Shown one piece after another: positions 21,601 to 32,396 of a stretch of 64,000 nucleotides of DNA; within the stretch, counting starts at the first letter, position 1; each line of letters opens with the position of its first letter. A model generated the notes under the pieces. The model had not been told where the DNA came from. It worked only from the letters and a program-made list of their open reading frames with translations, and did not search any database. The stretch is taken from the NCBI GenBank assembly GCA_012845835.1, contig JABAKD010000020.1, positions 3,234,936 through 3,298,935 of the forward strand, in the 5' to 3' direction. A program made the translations under genes and the position numbers. Source of the stretch: Undaria pinnatifida. Its lineage: Eukaryota > Sar > Phaeophyceae > Laminariales > Alariaceae.

Positions 21601-24600
21601 CGGGTTTCCGGGTTGTTTAAGGCGTTAACCCAAAATCGTCCTAACGATGTCGCCCTTGTTTTGCGGTACCTGGTGTAATATGACGTTTGTTTTTGTATAC
21701 CTAGACCCGTGACAATTGTTTACGAAGTTGCAGTCACTGCCATTTTTTTTGTCAGACTCGTTTTTTTGGATGGGGTATGCTAAGGTATTTAAGAATACCT
21801 GGTAGTTTATGGTGTTTATCGTGTGATAAGCTTGAGGAAGAAAAGAAGGCACCTCTGCCTTGGCGTGTATCCGTGTGAGGGTGTCAATCTCATCGCGCCG
21901 TTTGTCCTTCCCATCGCTCAGGTTCCGTTGGTATTCCGTCTGGACGCGAGAGATCCTCTGTTCCATAAGAAAGCGAGATTTTGGAGGATGGACGGTCCGG
22001 AGCAGAGGCGCATCCGGCTGTGCGTTGGCGACAACGACGCCGTTCGAGGCGCGCTGTCGATCCTCAGGATCATTGTCGCCGATGCTGCGGAGATTGCGGT
22101 GGTGGAGGGTGAGCACACGGGCTTTGGAGGCGGTGGTGGTCGTGTAGGTAGCAGTGGTGGTGTTGGTGGTGGTGGTGATGGTGGTGGCGGTAATGTTAGC
22201 GGTGTTGAATTGTTTTGTTTCCGGGTTACAGCTCCTTTTTGTCGGCTAGGCGCTACTGGTCTAAAACTACAGTGGTGTTCTGCACGTGGCTATCCATGGG
22301 AAAAGTTTTATGCGGAAAGTGGGCTTTTAAAATGTTGCACAACAAAAGCTACCGCGAGTATGCCCGTCTATACTCGATTTCCGCCACAAGAAGCCATTAG
22401 AGTTACAACCACAACGGCGCAGCATGTCGTATGCAGTGAGCGCATGCTCAGCTTTTATTACCCCTCTCCCCCACTGTGCCGAAGTCCGTCTTACGAGCAG
22501 TTCTTGGAAGGATACAGCTCACCCTTCATGCGACTCGCCGAACACCTCACGGCGCTTCGCGCTTGGTGCGAGCAATGTCTGCCTGATTGGTGAAAACCCG
22601 ACGTGCTATAGGGATGCAAGGGTCTATAGGTCTAAGGTCATACGACTACGGCCATGCCCAAACTGAGTACCCCCCCCCCCCCCCCTCCCCTTTTCCATCC
22701 TGCCTCCGTTCACATGGTCGCGGACGCTGTTGCCTCGGGCGAGAGCAGAAGGGGCGCGATACGCGTACCGCACGATAAAGGACATCCGCTTCCCGCTCAG
22801 CTTGCGCAACGAGATGGCTGCCATGGAGCGGCTTTTGGCGTTGGTGAAGGGTAGCCTTGCTGGCTATCCGACTTCTCTTGAAGAAGATAGGGCGTTGCTG
22901 AAGGTGCTATTAGTAGCCGGGCCGGGTCGAGCCCAGCGAAGAAAATAATTTTTGGTGTACGGCAGTAGTAGTCCTTGTGTAGTGCCGGTATGTGCACTGT
23001 AGAGGGAAAAACCAGCACTGTGGTGGCAACCGGCACTACTCCGTATGCAATTTTATAGAATTGTTTCAAAATGTGTCAGCTAGGAAAGTTCGGTACATTT
23101 GGGGTCGATAGTCATATTTGCAAGCTGCGTGATACACCGGCTGCTCTTTTTACAGATGCGCTATCCTTTGAGTATGTATGTGACTTCTACAGGTGTCGCC
23201 AGGGTTAACATCAACAAGAAGAAATATTTCCAAGAATAGTAATGGTAGCAAGTATACGTGCTTCATTCCAAGGCGGAAAGTTGTTATGATTGTATTTGAA
23301 AAAATGAAAAAACACACATTGAGCTGTGAGATCGACCAAAAAAGATTTTGATCAAAACTCAGCTTTGCAAGCTGCGTGTTTATGTTATACCACTACGTGT
23401 TGCTCCCGTCTGCGCCAACCGATTTCATAGACGCTAACTGTATCGGGCAACCGGCGTTATGGAGGGATTTCTACTGCTGTATGTGTGTGTTTGCCCCGTT
23501 CCCGCTGTCGGTTTAACATTTCCTTAGAGGGCTGCAGAAGATGATTGCACACTAATTCCAAATGCTTTGGACTCATGCTATTATAATTTCAAGTGTATAT
23601 CTCAAGGGGTTAGCCCGTTGCTAACGGCAAGGCGATGTTGCCCCCAAAAAAAACAATTTTATGGACAAATTTGGAAATTGACGTGGAAAATGGTTGGGCA
23701 CCCATACGTTTTTGGACATCAGTAAACATTTTTTTGGGGAAATAGGCGTGGAAAAAGGGTTGCGTTACCCGTATTGGTATTCAGCATTCCATTATTTTGG
23801 GAAAAAGCCGTACTGTACTTGCATAGTATGACTTGTTCGTCCGGCCTTGGGGAAGACGATCCTAAAAAAATGCATACCGGGGTATCTAATTGTTCTCCGG
23901 ACTGCTGCATGGCTGTGTATGTTTGCAAACTAAATGTTTTGCGGCAGACCTGTTTGTAGCTTCCTGGCCGCGCGGATCTTGGAAGGCAGTTTCCATGCTC
24001 TCATTGCTCGAGGGCTATGTGGTGGTTCGCAGAGCAGATAACAGTAAAGAAATTTCGAAAAGCGTGAACAGCCGCGGTTCTGGCCCGTTTTGGTTCCGTG
24101 TGGGGTAAGGATTAGGAGTCGGGGTCGGAATCGGGTTTGGTTTACGCCCGTGCCTCGATCCCATCAGGAAGCGCTTCCTACCTCGTAAACGCGAACAGCC
24201 CACCGCCGCAAAGATCCGCGCGACCAAAACGCTAGGTTAGCTCATGTTTAGACTACCGGTATACGATAGTACGCAGTCTGGTCTAAAATTTGTTGGTAAC
24301 ATGGTTTTGTAACGTACGAGCGCTAGTGCGGAGTAGGTTATTTTGGTGCTCGCGTTCAAGTGTTTTCATCTGTGTGGGAAGAAATCGTTTCGCGTAGCAG
24401 TTTTTTCAGCTCTTGGCGTTTTTGGTGCATGTGTTGTGGTGTTTTTGCAGCTGCCCATCAAGCTGGTGTGAGGGAGACGGTTTGTTTTGTTTTTTTTGTG
24501 GGAGCGTGGGAGCGTGTCTGCCTGCTGTTCCCTTTTATTGTTGTGCTTCCTTCCCTAATCTTAGCACGTACATACTTCCCTCCCTCCCTCCATCCCCTTC

Positions 24601-26313
24601 CCCCTCCCCCCCCCCCCCCCCCCCCCCCCTCAATGCCGCAGAATGGGGGGTTAGAGCCATTCTCGAACCGCCGACATGCACTGATCCAAGTTTGTGGGGA
24701 AAAGGTGGTGCTCCGGCACTACGTCAGCCTGGCGGAGACGGCGTTGGCGTGCCTCTCCGCCGTCGATTCTGAGGAGCTGCTCGAGAGGTTTGTTGCTAGT
24801 ATGGTCGATGTTGACTATTATAGCAGTATGCTGCTGCTGTTTTGGTTTGGTTTGGTTTGGTTTGTTTGTTTCGTTTCGTTTTTTCTATTGTTTCTGTATT
24901 GCTTTTGTTAGGAACTCTATTTTATTTAATTATTTATTTTTTTGTTTCGCTTTCGTTTGTCGTTTCTTCCTTTTTCCCTTTTTTCCGTGAGTTTTTGTTT
25001 CGGTTTGCAAGTACAAAGATATTTTTTATGTGTTATTTTTACATTTTCAGTTGTCTCATCATGCTTGGTTTTCGTTTTTTTTTTTTGGTTGGGTGATATT
25101 TTCGATAATTTCCTGTTTTCGGCGGTGTGCTTAAGTCCGTGCTATGTATGTTTTAAGTTGGATTTCGGTGTATGGCGTTTTACCAGTATCGTGTACCTGG
25201 TATTGTTTTTCCAAGATTACTTGTTTTTCCATGATCCTTACGTAGCATTCCATGAAAGAGAGAAGAGCCTCAGGTTCTTTACTGGATTTTATTCCTGCTT
25301 ACCCTTTGTGGAACTTCATTTTCTTTATTTTACACTTTTTCTGAGTAACATATACCCCAAAAAACTTGGCTTACTATGATTTTACGATATTTTGCTCTTG
25401 CCGCTTCTCCACTTAGCCACTCGCTCTTCCCCTTAGCCAGTCGCTCTTCCCTGTAGCCGGTCTGCTCGTGTATGGGTTCGTCTGGTGTGCCTCCTCTGTT
25501 AGCCGTTGCGAAGTTTCGTTTGGCGCTTTGTGGCCGAGATATTTCTGACTGTGGGAGGAACGACCCATTGTCGTTGGAGTATCGTGTATTGTTTTGATGT
25601 TGGTGTTCCGGTATATGGCTAGCTTTTTGCTTCTGCCACTTTTTTTTTTTTTCTTTATCCTCCGGTGGATGGGAAAAAATAAAGCTTCAGCTCACGACAC
25701 TTCCACGTATTTTCATACGCGTCGTATGTCGATTTAACTCAGTTGCTTTCGCAGCCCAACGCTAGCTGGCGCACCCTTCGGGTCCCATTGTAGGTATAGC
25801 GTAAGCTGTCCCTATCAGTGCTTCTGCCACTGCTCTGCTACCGTACGAGTGTGTCTGTAAGTCTGCCTTCTTTCTCTGATGATGTGGTCTGTGTGGTTTT
25901 TTTATGTGTCTGCTCGTGGTATTCTAAACGATGGCATTCAGTGTTACTCGGGGTTTTGTCTCTCGTTTTTTTTTTCTGAAAGGCGGCTCTTGGATGCAAC
26001 AGGGAGGTCCTCGATTAGGTCAACCTCTATCATACTACTATTTGTCTCATGCGTCTCATTGTTGTCCGCCGGATGCAATCCCTCCTTCGTCAGGTATCGC
26101 GGTAAAAGCAAGCTGATAGAGGACCACTGCGCGGGGCCGATCAAGAACATTTGGGAGCAGAACCGAGCCAAGGTGGGTAAGAGCGGCAGCAGCCACAGCA
26201 GCAGTAGTGACAGCAGCAGCAGCAGCAGCAGCAGCTTCGGCCCACCGGGGTATTGCGTGGTCGGCGGGGGGTTCGGTGTCGTCGGGCTTTCTCGGTGCTG
26301 CTCAAGCATGTAA
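15670..26313 (+). CDS. SET-domain lysine methyltransferase, Rubisco LSMT / SETD3-like (8 exons)
   Basis: Predicted protein lysine (or histidine) N-methyltransferase using S-adenosylmethionine; the substrate is unknown. Exons that join in frame are 15,670?-16,061; 17,327-17,570; 18,100-18,296; 19,287-19,473; 21,922-22,108; 22,749-22,903; 24,642-24,787; and 26,094 to a stop at 26,311-26,313. All seven introns have GT-AG borders, with phases 2, 0, 2, 0, 1, 0, 2. The product is about 565 codons, usual for the family. The SET domain spans the first four exons. It has GNFPRLEIRRYDPEVRGV and the IVEIPLR-CLVTVEMGK junction near the N-terminus, then LVPYADMLNHYR-PRETKW and QVYDSYGQKCNHRFLLNYGF, the cofactor-binding and catalytic half. 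Exons 5-8 form the Rubis-subs-bind domain, with FPLSLRNEMAAMERLL, AGYPTSLEED and RRHALIQVCGEKVVLRHY. The 5' exon is His/Gln/Lys-rich with no ATG in its open frame (first stop upstream at 15,667), so the true start lies in an unseen upstream exon. The C-terminus could instead use a further exon. Confidence 0.87.
16899..16978 (+). repeat. Poly-C and (CCCT)n tract in methyltransferase intron 1
   Basis: About 24 C bases are followed by CCCT and CCTT repeats. A 410-codon frame reading through this intron and the next repeat is not a gene, because it misses the methyltransferase frame at exon 2. Confidence 0.85.
17150..17231 (+). repeat. (CACCAA)n hexanucleotide microsatellite in intron 1
   Basis: About 13 nearly perfect CACCAA/ACACCA units end some 95 bp before the acceptor of exon 2, followed by a GACGCC run at about 17,269-17,300. 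Confidence 0.9.
18344..18536 (+). repeat. G-tracts and (GGT)n in intron 3 of the methyltransferase gene
   Basis: A G-run at about 18,344-18,361, GGTGGT repeats at about 18,445-18,477 and a second G-run at about 18,509-18,535 lie just after the exon 3 donor. The density of G-runs makes quadruplex formation plausible. Reading frames of Gly or Pro runs here are artefacts. Confidence 0.85.
20780..20885. repeat. (TTG)n microsatellite in intron 4
   Basis: Interrupted TTG/TCG/CTG triplets over about 105 bp. The Leu, Val and Gln/Asn-run frames on both strands come from the repeat. The surrounding intron (19,474-21,921) shows no exon that I could find. Confidence 0.85.
21449..21628. mobile_element. 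Two head-to-tail copies of the TTAA-flanked MITE
   Basis: Copy 1 begins TTAA-CTCCTTTAGAGCCCC at 21,449. Copy 2 begins after GTTGAC near 21,537. The array ends GGCG-TTAA at 21,625-21,628. Both are diverged reverse complements of the 81-bp element at 6,383-6,463, sharing AAATCCCTC, TACTAA and TTGTCCCC blocks. They lie in intron 4 of the methyltransferase gene. Confidence 0.65.
22478..22670 (+). repeat. Dispersed repeat with conserved reading-frame end, copy 1
   Basis: About 190 bp is matched in inverted orientation at 51,997-52,190. One frame is kept in both copies without an indel, including RLAEHLTALRAW and a terminal W followed by a stop codon (TGA here, TAA in the other copy). Differences are mostly single bases. 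It may be the 3' end of a transposon gene, but I do not recognise the family. It lies in intron 5 of the methyltransferase gene. Confidence 0.65.
23320..23390 (+). repeat. Core copy of the CAGCTGTGAG...TTTGCAAGCTG repeat
   Basis: GAGCTGTGAGATCGACC, GATCAAAACTCAGCTTTGCA and AGCTGCGTG match the core. A weaker partial copy (ATATTTGCAAGCTGCGTGAT) lies at about 23,115-23,140. Confidence 0.65.
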
Positions 26314-29300
26314 CCCTTTTTTTGGTGGAGCTTATCGTGTAGCACGCGCTGCTTGCTCGATGTTGACGTGATATTTCCCTGCGATGCTCTTTCGAGGGTT
26401 GGGCTGATCAAGTGCCCCTTATTCCGCCCTTAACTGCTAGGAAAAAACATCGTACAGTATTTCCAAGTACTTTGGCCCAAAAAACATGGGTGCAGAACTG
26501 AAAAGGCCCAGCCGTTCTGTCGAGGGGTAGCTTGATGGACTGTTCCTCGGTCCGTTCTTTGGTGTGCCCTTCCCAAGTGGCGGGTGGATCGATTGCTTTT
26601 TTGGCCGTTCTTTGGTGCGGTAGGTTGACCGACCGGTCCTTGACCGTGCTTTGGCCGTGGTGGGTTTTGTAGCATGCAGTGCGGCTGGCTCTCAAGCCCG
26701 CCCTCTTTACCAGCACAAGTTTTGGAAAAGCGATAGAAATTGCTGCATCGCCTGGTTTGGCAGCCGTACGCGTCGCGGGAAGATGTGGCGACGCCCGGCG
26801 ACACGCGAGGGGGGGAAGGAGTCGATGGCGTTGTCTGGGGGTGCTTCAGACTATCCGATCCAATCCCTACACATGCAGATTATTATATATAGAATACCCG
26901 GGATGCTCGTATTATGTGTGATTCAGATTTGTTTTATCATATTTATACATATACCAGGTATGTACGATATCAAACGTATAGGGTAATGTTGCACCTGGTA
27001 CGACATTTGGGACCGTTCGAGTGCAGATAATGTGTCTTCCTGGGATGTTCGTACTGTATACGATTCAGATTTGATCACATTATTAGTTTCCTTATGTTTG
27101 TCCTCAACATAGGGTTCCGTTGTACCTGGTACAACATCGGAGATTTCTCGTTCAAGGTTTGCACAAAGAGTTTGGCGTTTTTTCGATTTGAAGCGGTGAC
27201 GCGTGTGGAGGCGGCCATCCTGCTCTCTCGCCTGTGTACTTTTTGCATGCTTTTCGGCAGTCTGTGTTGTGCTGACCTTCTTTGCCCGCGCTAGTCTGTT
27301 CCGCGAGTTGAAGCTTCACCCCTTGTTTACGCTGCAAGCAATATACTCTCTATTAGCAAGTTATTTCGTCCCCTAGGTATGGGCGTTTCTATAAAGAGAT
27401 TAAGGTGCGTAACGGCCCCGCGTTTCGATGGGACGAAGCGGTGCATAAGCCGATGGTGTTGACCCTTGTGCCCCAGGCATTCCCTTCCGCATCACCCCCC
27501 TCTGTCCTCTTCTGACGGAACGGAGATGTTTTGCTCCTGCGCTTTGGGCCGCTGGGAAACGAGGTTGTCGGGCGCGATCGATCGGATCGATCGGTCGACC
27601 CGCGCGCTGTGTGGTGCAGTAGCGCGCGGCATCGAGGGTTGATGCGTCGTCGTGTTTTTGTTGACCGTTTTTGCCGTTGCCTCTCGCTCGGTGCCTTTCT
27701 TGGGCATGTTGCTCGTTCTGCTCTCTGTGTTTTTTTCTTGCTTGCTTGCCTGCTTGCTGGCTCGCTCGCTTGCTTGCTTGGCTTGCTTAGTCCTTCACGT
27801 GGATTGCCTGCCCGTGTGCGTTTGTTCCTTGTTTTGACGCCATCGTTTTGTTTTCTCTCTTGGTGCGCGTTGTTCCGCGTCTGGCCTTGTCCGTCTCTTT
27901 GTGTGCATGACGTTCTATGGCGTATAGCGTCTGCCTGTTTGTAGTTGTATAAATTGATGTTTTAGGTACCTCTGTGTGTGCAGTTGTATGTTTTGACGCT
28001 CTCTGTATCTCTGCTGTTGCACATGATGTGTTGCCGTCTGTCTATTGCTCTATGTGCGCGTTGTTCCACGCTTTGACTGCCACTTCTATTTCTCTCCGTG
28101 TATATGCGGTTCCAATTCATTTTTGCAGGGGCTAGCCACGCCTAGGCGAGCTTGGGGGGGGCAGATGACCGCCGATCCGACCATCGTATGACACGGAGAA
28201 GACTTTTTTTGAGCGAAGTCATAGCACTGGCTGGAGGGCGTTCATGTGCACGGCTCGGCTTTGTTCAGGGGGGCGGGGAGGTAGAAGAAGGAACGGGACC
28301 TGAGGGTGCTAGAGCGTATGCGTTTTCAAGCTTGTTGTGAGCGATCGTGATTTGGCTCCGCGTTTGGTTGCGTCTTTTTTTTTGGTTCGCTCCGTTTGTC
28401 CAGATTGTGTCGGTTTTGTGTCGGCCGCTCGAAGGGGTACGCAGGGGTCAGTCGGAGTTTACACGGTACACCGGCGCGGTGTGCTGTCGTGTCGTGGGGC
28501 GCGGGAATTCGGCGACGGCGATTTGATTGGGGGCTGATTAGGGCTGGCGTAATAAAAGCCTTGCGATTGGGCATGGCTTAACACGGGCCCCTTGAAACTG
28601 TGCGGTGCTGTGCTTTTTCTTTGCTGTGCTGTGTGGTGTAGTGCCCCCTCGCGTTTTGGTGAGGGTGGGAGGAGTTGTGTGGTGTTTTTTTTTGTCGTTT
28701 GTTGCGCTATTTTTGGAGGGGGGGGGGGGCTGGTTGTTGCCCACTCGCTACCACGCCAGCTGTGGACGGCGATGGCGACGTTTTTTTTCAAGGGCGAGGG
28801 CGGGGGGGTTGGAAAATGTTGGTGCTGTTCGCGTTCGTACTTTTTATCGCGCCTTATTGGTTCAGCTATGATGGATGACCCCCACAGTGGGGGGTAGGAT
28901 CGCGGCTACGGCTGCAGTGACAGCGGGAGTTACGCTTTTTTGCCGATGCGGAGACGACGCGGGTTGCGAAGGCAACATGCTAGCGAGCAATGCTTGGTTG
29001 GATGACTATAATGTTCTTTCTTGTTTTTGTGGCGGTGTATTCGTAGTTTGGATAGCAGCGATCACATCCATTCGCCGTTTTTTTAAGCCTGGGCGGACGC
29101 TTTGGTTCGCCCGGCCACGGAGGCGATAGGAAACTACAGTAAGCTCCAAAAAGCTCCTACCTGGTACAGTAGTGATAGCCTAGTGGTTGCTCTCGATATA
29201 CTGCTGCGGTGTGCTTCGTTGATGAACAATGCTGCAGTACGCGCGGCTGAAACAATAGCATGCGTTTGATTGAAGCGCGGCTTTGCTGTTGTGTTGATCC

Positions 29301-29790
29301 CTGTGTTTTTGTTTGGGGTCGATATTGGGACCAACTTGCACACCGAGGACTGGTATTATTATTTAGTTCTATAGTTTGGCTACTATTAATATTTTTAATA
29401 TTATGGTGGGTAAGGCAAATTCAAAGAGCGAGGCCATTTTTTGTGTTTGGCTAGTAAGGCTAATTTCTAACAACAAACTAAAAAAGTGTCAAGAATCGTC
29501 GCGAAAAAGCATGACATTTTTTCACGAATCGTGAAATTTGCCTCGAATTGTGGAAAAGTTTTTGAGAACATCTAAAAAAAAAGCACGAGTAATAATGATG
29601 TCGCGATTCGTGACTAAAATGTGTGTTTTTTAATGGGAGTGCTCCTGGAATCATAAATAAAAATCGGGATTTCTCGCGTTCGTTAGGAACGAACCTAAGC
29701 CGCTCCATATCACAGCACGTGCGCGTGCAGGCTTCCGTTGTTTTATTTGATTCGCTGGCCCCTGATGTTCCGTTCGTTCGTCCTCTCAAT
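26314..29790. other. Intergenic stretch without a recognised gene
   Basis: The stretch is T/G-rich and low in complexity. It contains several TACCAGGTA-type motifs (26,953 and 27,125) and a repeated TTTGGCCGTT/CTTTGGTGCGG phrase near 26,560-26,660. Open frames of 100-137 codons at 27,531-27,944 and 28,592-28,897 show no domain, and I treat them as chance. Confidence 0.5.
27377..27515 (+). CDS. Possible alternative terminal exon of the methyltransferase gene
   Basis: After a good acceptor (TTTCGTCCCCTAG) there is an open stretch of 45 codons starting YGRFYKEIKVRNGPAFRWDE and ending at a TGA. It needs a phase-2 donor upstream. Exon 8 has only weak ones (for example before GTGCTG near 26,295), so the link is not established. 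It could be a chance open stretch. Confidence 0.25.
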
Positions 29791-29794
29791 CTCT

Positions 29795-30026
29795 TGTCTT
29801 GCTTGTCTTGCTTGCCTTGCTTGCCTTGCTTGCCTTGCTTGCCTTGCTTGCCTTGCTTGCATTGCTTGCCTTGCTCGCCTTGCTTGCCTTGCTCGCCTTG
29901 CTTGCCTTGCTCGCCTTGCTTGCCTTGCTTGCCTTGCTCGCCTTGCTTGCCTTGCTTGCCTTGCTTGCCTTGCTTGCCTTGCTTGCCTTGCTTGCCTTGC
30001 TTGCCTTGCTTGCCTTGCTTGCCTTA
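29795..30026 (+). repeat. 9-bp minisatellite (CTTGCCTTG)n
   Basis: About 26 nearly perfect 9-bp units, some with T-to-C changes (CTCGCCTTG). Because the unit is a multiple of three and stop-free, several frames stay open on both strands (Leu-Ala-Cys and Ala-Arg-Gln runs). None is a gene. Confidence 0.95.
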
Positions 30027-30324
30027 TTTGCCGGCGGCTTATGAAATCACGCATTGCTGGATCTGCTCATACATAAACATGATCTGATTTCGACCACAAG
30101 CCGGTGTCTACAGAAGAAACGGGCGGGCTGGTTGTGCTAACTCGTGGCATTTATTTTGTAGTGGCAGGCCATCACGAGTTGGCCGTAGTCAGTCGCCGCG
30201 CTGCGTGCGGTGTTTTCGGTGGTGTTGCTCCTATCATATCTCGTGTGTTTTTCTTTCGAATGCGGCGGTATCAAAGATTAAGATTTAATCACGTGTATTT
30301 TATAAAAAAAAAATCTAACAGCGT

Positions 30325-30383
30325 CAGCTGTGAGTTCGACAAATTTAGCGGGTCGAAGATACTCGGATTTGCAAGCTGTTTTT
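30325..30383 (+). repeat. Core repeat copy interrupted by the hAT-like insertion
   Basis: GTCAGCTGTGAGTTCGACAA and CGGATTTGCAAGCTG match the dispersed core. The copy is cut directly by the element starting at 30,384. Confidence 0.65.
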
Positions 30384-31237
30384 CAGGGTAGTGTCCTCGG
30401 TACCGTTTTTTTTTACGGTACCAGATCGGACGGTATTGCGAAATGACGATACTTTTCAAACGGTTGACGGTATTTCGATTTCTCACGGTACCACTTTTGG
30501 CGGTACACGGTATCGCCGAATTTGACGGTACTTTTTCGGCGGTATCGAAAAGTGACGGTATTTTCTAGACGGTAGACGGTTTTTCGATATTTGACGGTAC
30601 TTTTTTGGCGGTACTGCAAAACGACGGTACCTGTCCCGGTACTGCCAAATTTGACGGTACTTTTTTGAGGGTACTGAAATATGACGGTTCCGCCACTGAG
30701 AAACACAGAATTACGAATGACGAAATACTTGACAGTACCTGCCGGGCGGCGATCAAGCATGCCGGCACCACCCCGCTGATGTTCCTGCATACCTATATAG
30801 AACGGACGAATAGAGGCTAGACTAATCGTCGAACCGTCAAGCTGACAAACTCACCAGCCTCACGCGAAACAACATTTAGACATTTAGCACCAAAATAAGA
30901 CAATAAAACAATACTACTACTACTACTGTAAACAATAAAACAATAAAACCTAAAACATGAAAACATTCAATGAAAACCATCACCCTACAATCTTTGACGG
31001 TTCTGAATATGACGGTTTTTCTAAACGGGAAACGGTACTTCGCTTATTTGACGGTACTTTTATGGCGGTGCTGCAAAATGACGGTACTTTTTAAACGGTT
31101 GACGGTTTTTCGATTTTTGACGGTACCGCCTTCGGCGGTACACGGTTTGCCCAAATTATGACGGTATTCCGCCGAGTACCGGGACCGACGTACAGCACGG
31201 GAAAATTACCTCGGGAATTTTCCCGAGGACTACCCTG
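30384..31237. mobile_element. Non-autonomous hAT-like DNA transposon with GACGGTA repeats
   Basis: The left end is CAGGGTAGTGTCCTCGG and the right end is CCGAGGACTACCCTG, a terminal inverted repeat of about 15 bp. A perfect 8-bp direct repeat CTGTTTTT flanks it at 30,376-30,383 and 31,238-31,245. An 8-bp target duplication with ends beginning CAGGG is characteristic of hAT. The 854-bp interior contains about fifteen GACGGTA/GACGGTT strings, many as TTTGACGGTACTTTTTTGG, in two clusters (30,430-30,690 and 30,995-31,170) in the same orientation. No transposase is encoded. Confidence 0.85.
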
Positions 31238-31261
31238 CTGTTTTTAGAAGAAAAAATGAAA

Positions 31262-31325
31262 ACGTCAGTTGTGAGTACGACCGATGGGTGGTTGAAACTC
31301 AACTTTGCATGCTGAGGCGTGATAC
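31262..31325 (+). repeat. Diverged core repeat copy
   Basis: GTCAGTTGTGAGTACGACC, GTTGAAACTCAACTTTGCAT and GCTGAGGCGTGATAC follow the dispersed core pattern. It lies immediately beyond the hAT-like element. Confidence 0.55.
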
Positions 31326-31789
31326 GTCACTCTCTCTTTGGGCGTGCTTGGGCTATGTTCTATTTGCAATATGATGTTTCTGTGAATCACACGCGCTTAC
31401 TATAGTATCAAACAATAACTGTATTATTAGGCGTGCCTTAGCAGCCAGGACTTACGAGCTGGAACGTAGAAGCGCGGTGGAGTAGCACTGTTGTGGTAGC
31501 AGCCACTCCCAGTGTACGTGGCGTGCTCTAACTGACGGCGGCCTTATCAGCGCCGTGTTTACGCGCTTGCTTGCAACGGAACCGCGACATCGTGCCTCTG
31601 ACAAAAGACAACAGGAATACATTGGTAGATAGGACAGATCAGATCCCAATTAATGATCTATGACTTCTAGATCGGATAGATCCATGGTCTACATATGATC
31701 TGCATGGTCTCGCTCGTATTGCCTGGTGGGAGCCATATTATCCGCATGATCTAGCACACGTTTCGTGAATTGGGTATGTGTGTACTGCA

Positions 31790-32004
31790 CAGATCCTGAC
31801 ATCATAATGACACGACAGATAGATGTACGTACAGGTAGGATCTAGATTGTCTATAAAGCTTAGTAGATATTACCTGTACATCCATCTGTCGACGACAGAT
31901 AGATGTACAGGTAAGATCTAGATTATCTTCAAGTATATTACCAGGTAGATCTTACCTGTACATCTATCTACTGGCTGTCGTGTCGTTATGATGTCAGGAT
32001 CTAG
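31790..32004. repeat. Nested palindrome / foldback
   Basis: Outer arms at 31,790-31,845 and 31,945-32,004 share CCTGACATCATAATGACACG / its complement and AGATGTAC...ACAGGTA. The centre contains a second palindrome, CCTGTACATCCATCTGTCGA and its near-complement, at about 31,873-31,912. The area from 31,640 is rich in AGATCT/GATCTA-like words, as is the first 170 bp of the window. Confidence 0.7.
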
Positions 32005-32396
32005 ATCGTGATCATCTTCACGATGTAGTCTATGTGTGCAATATAGAACCCATCCATGTAGAGTGCCGCACCGCAAATTGACGACGATGGTGACACGTGT
32101 GGCACAGATACAACAGCAGAGTGTCAAGCGTAGAGTGTATATACTCGTAGAGCGGTTGACTTAACGCTGAACGTGCGTGGTACACATGAATGACAAGAGT
32201 CACAGGTTGCACAACCACGAATCGACGTTGGTTGCGCCGCACTCAACCATTGTTCCGTTTCGAAGTTACCTTTCGGGCATGTTCAAGTTGATCCGACCTC
32301 GCAACCCCGCCGCATTTTAGCAGCAAGCAGGAACCTTACAAGTACTTACAAACTACACACCCGTACCCTGCCCTGCCCTGCTCCGAAGGCGGCAGC

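Noticed and set aside
29795..30026. CRISPR array
   Set aside because: Units are 9 bp with no unique spacers; no other array-like repeat in the window has a repeat-spacer pattern.
29738..30087. Cys/Leu/Pro repeat protein frames
   Set aside because: The 9-bp unit keeps several frames open on both strands; this is a minisatellite.
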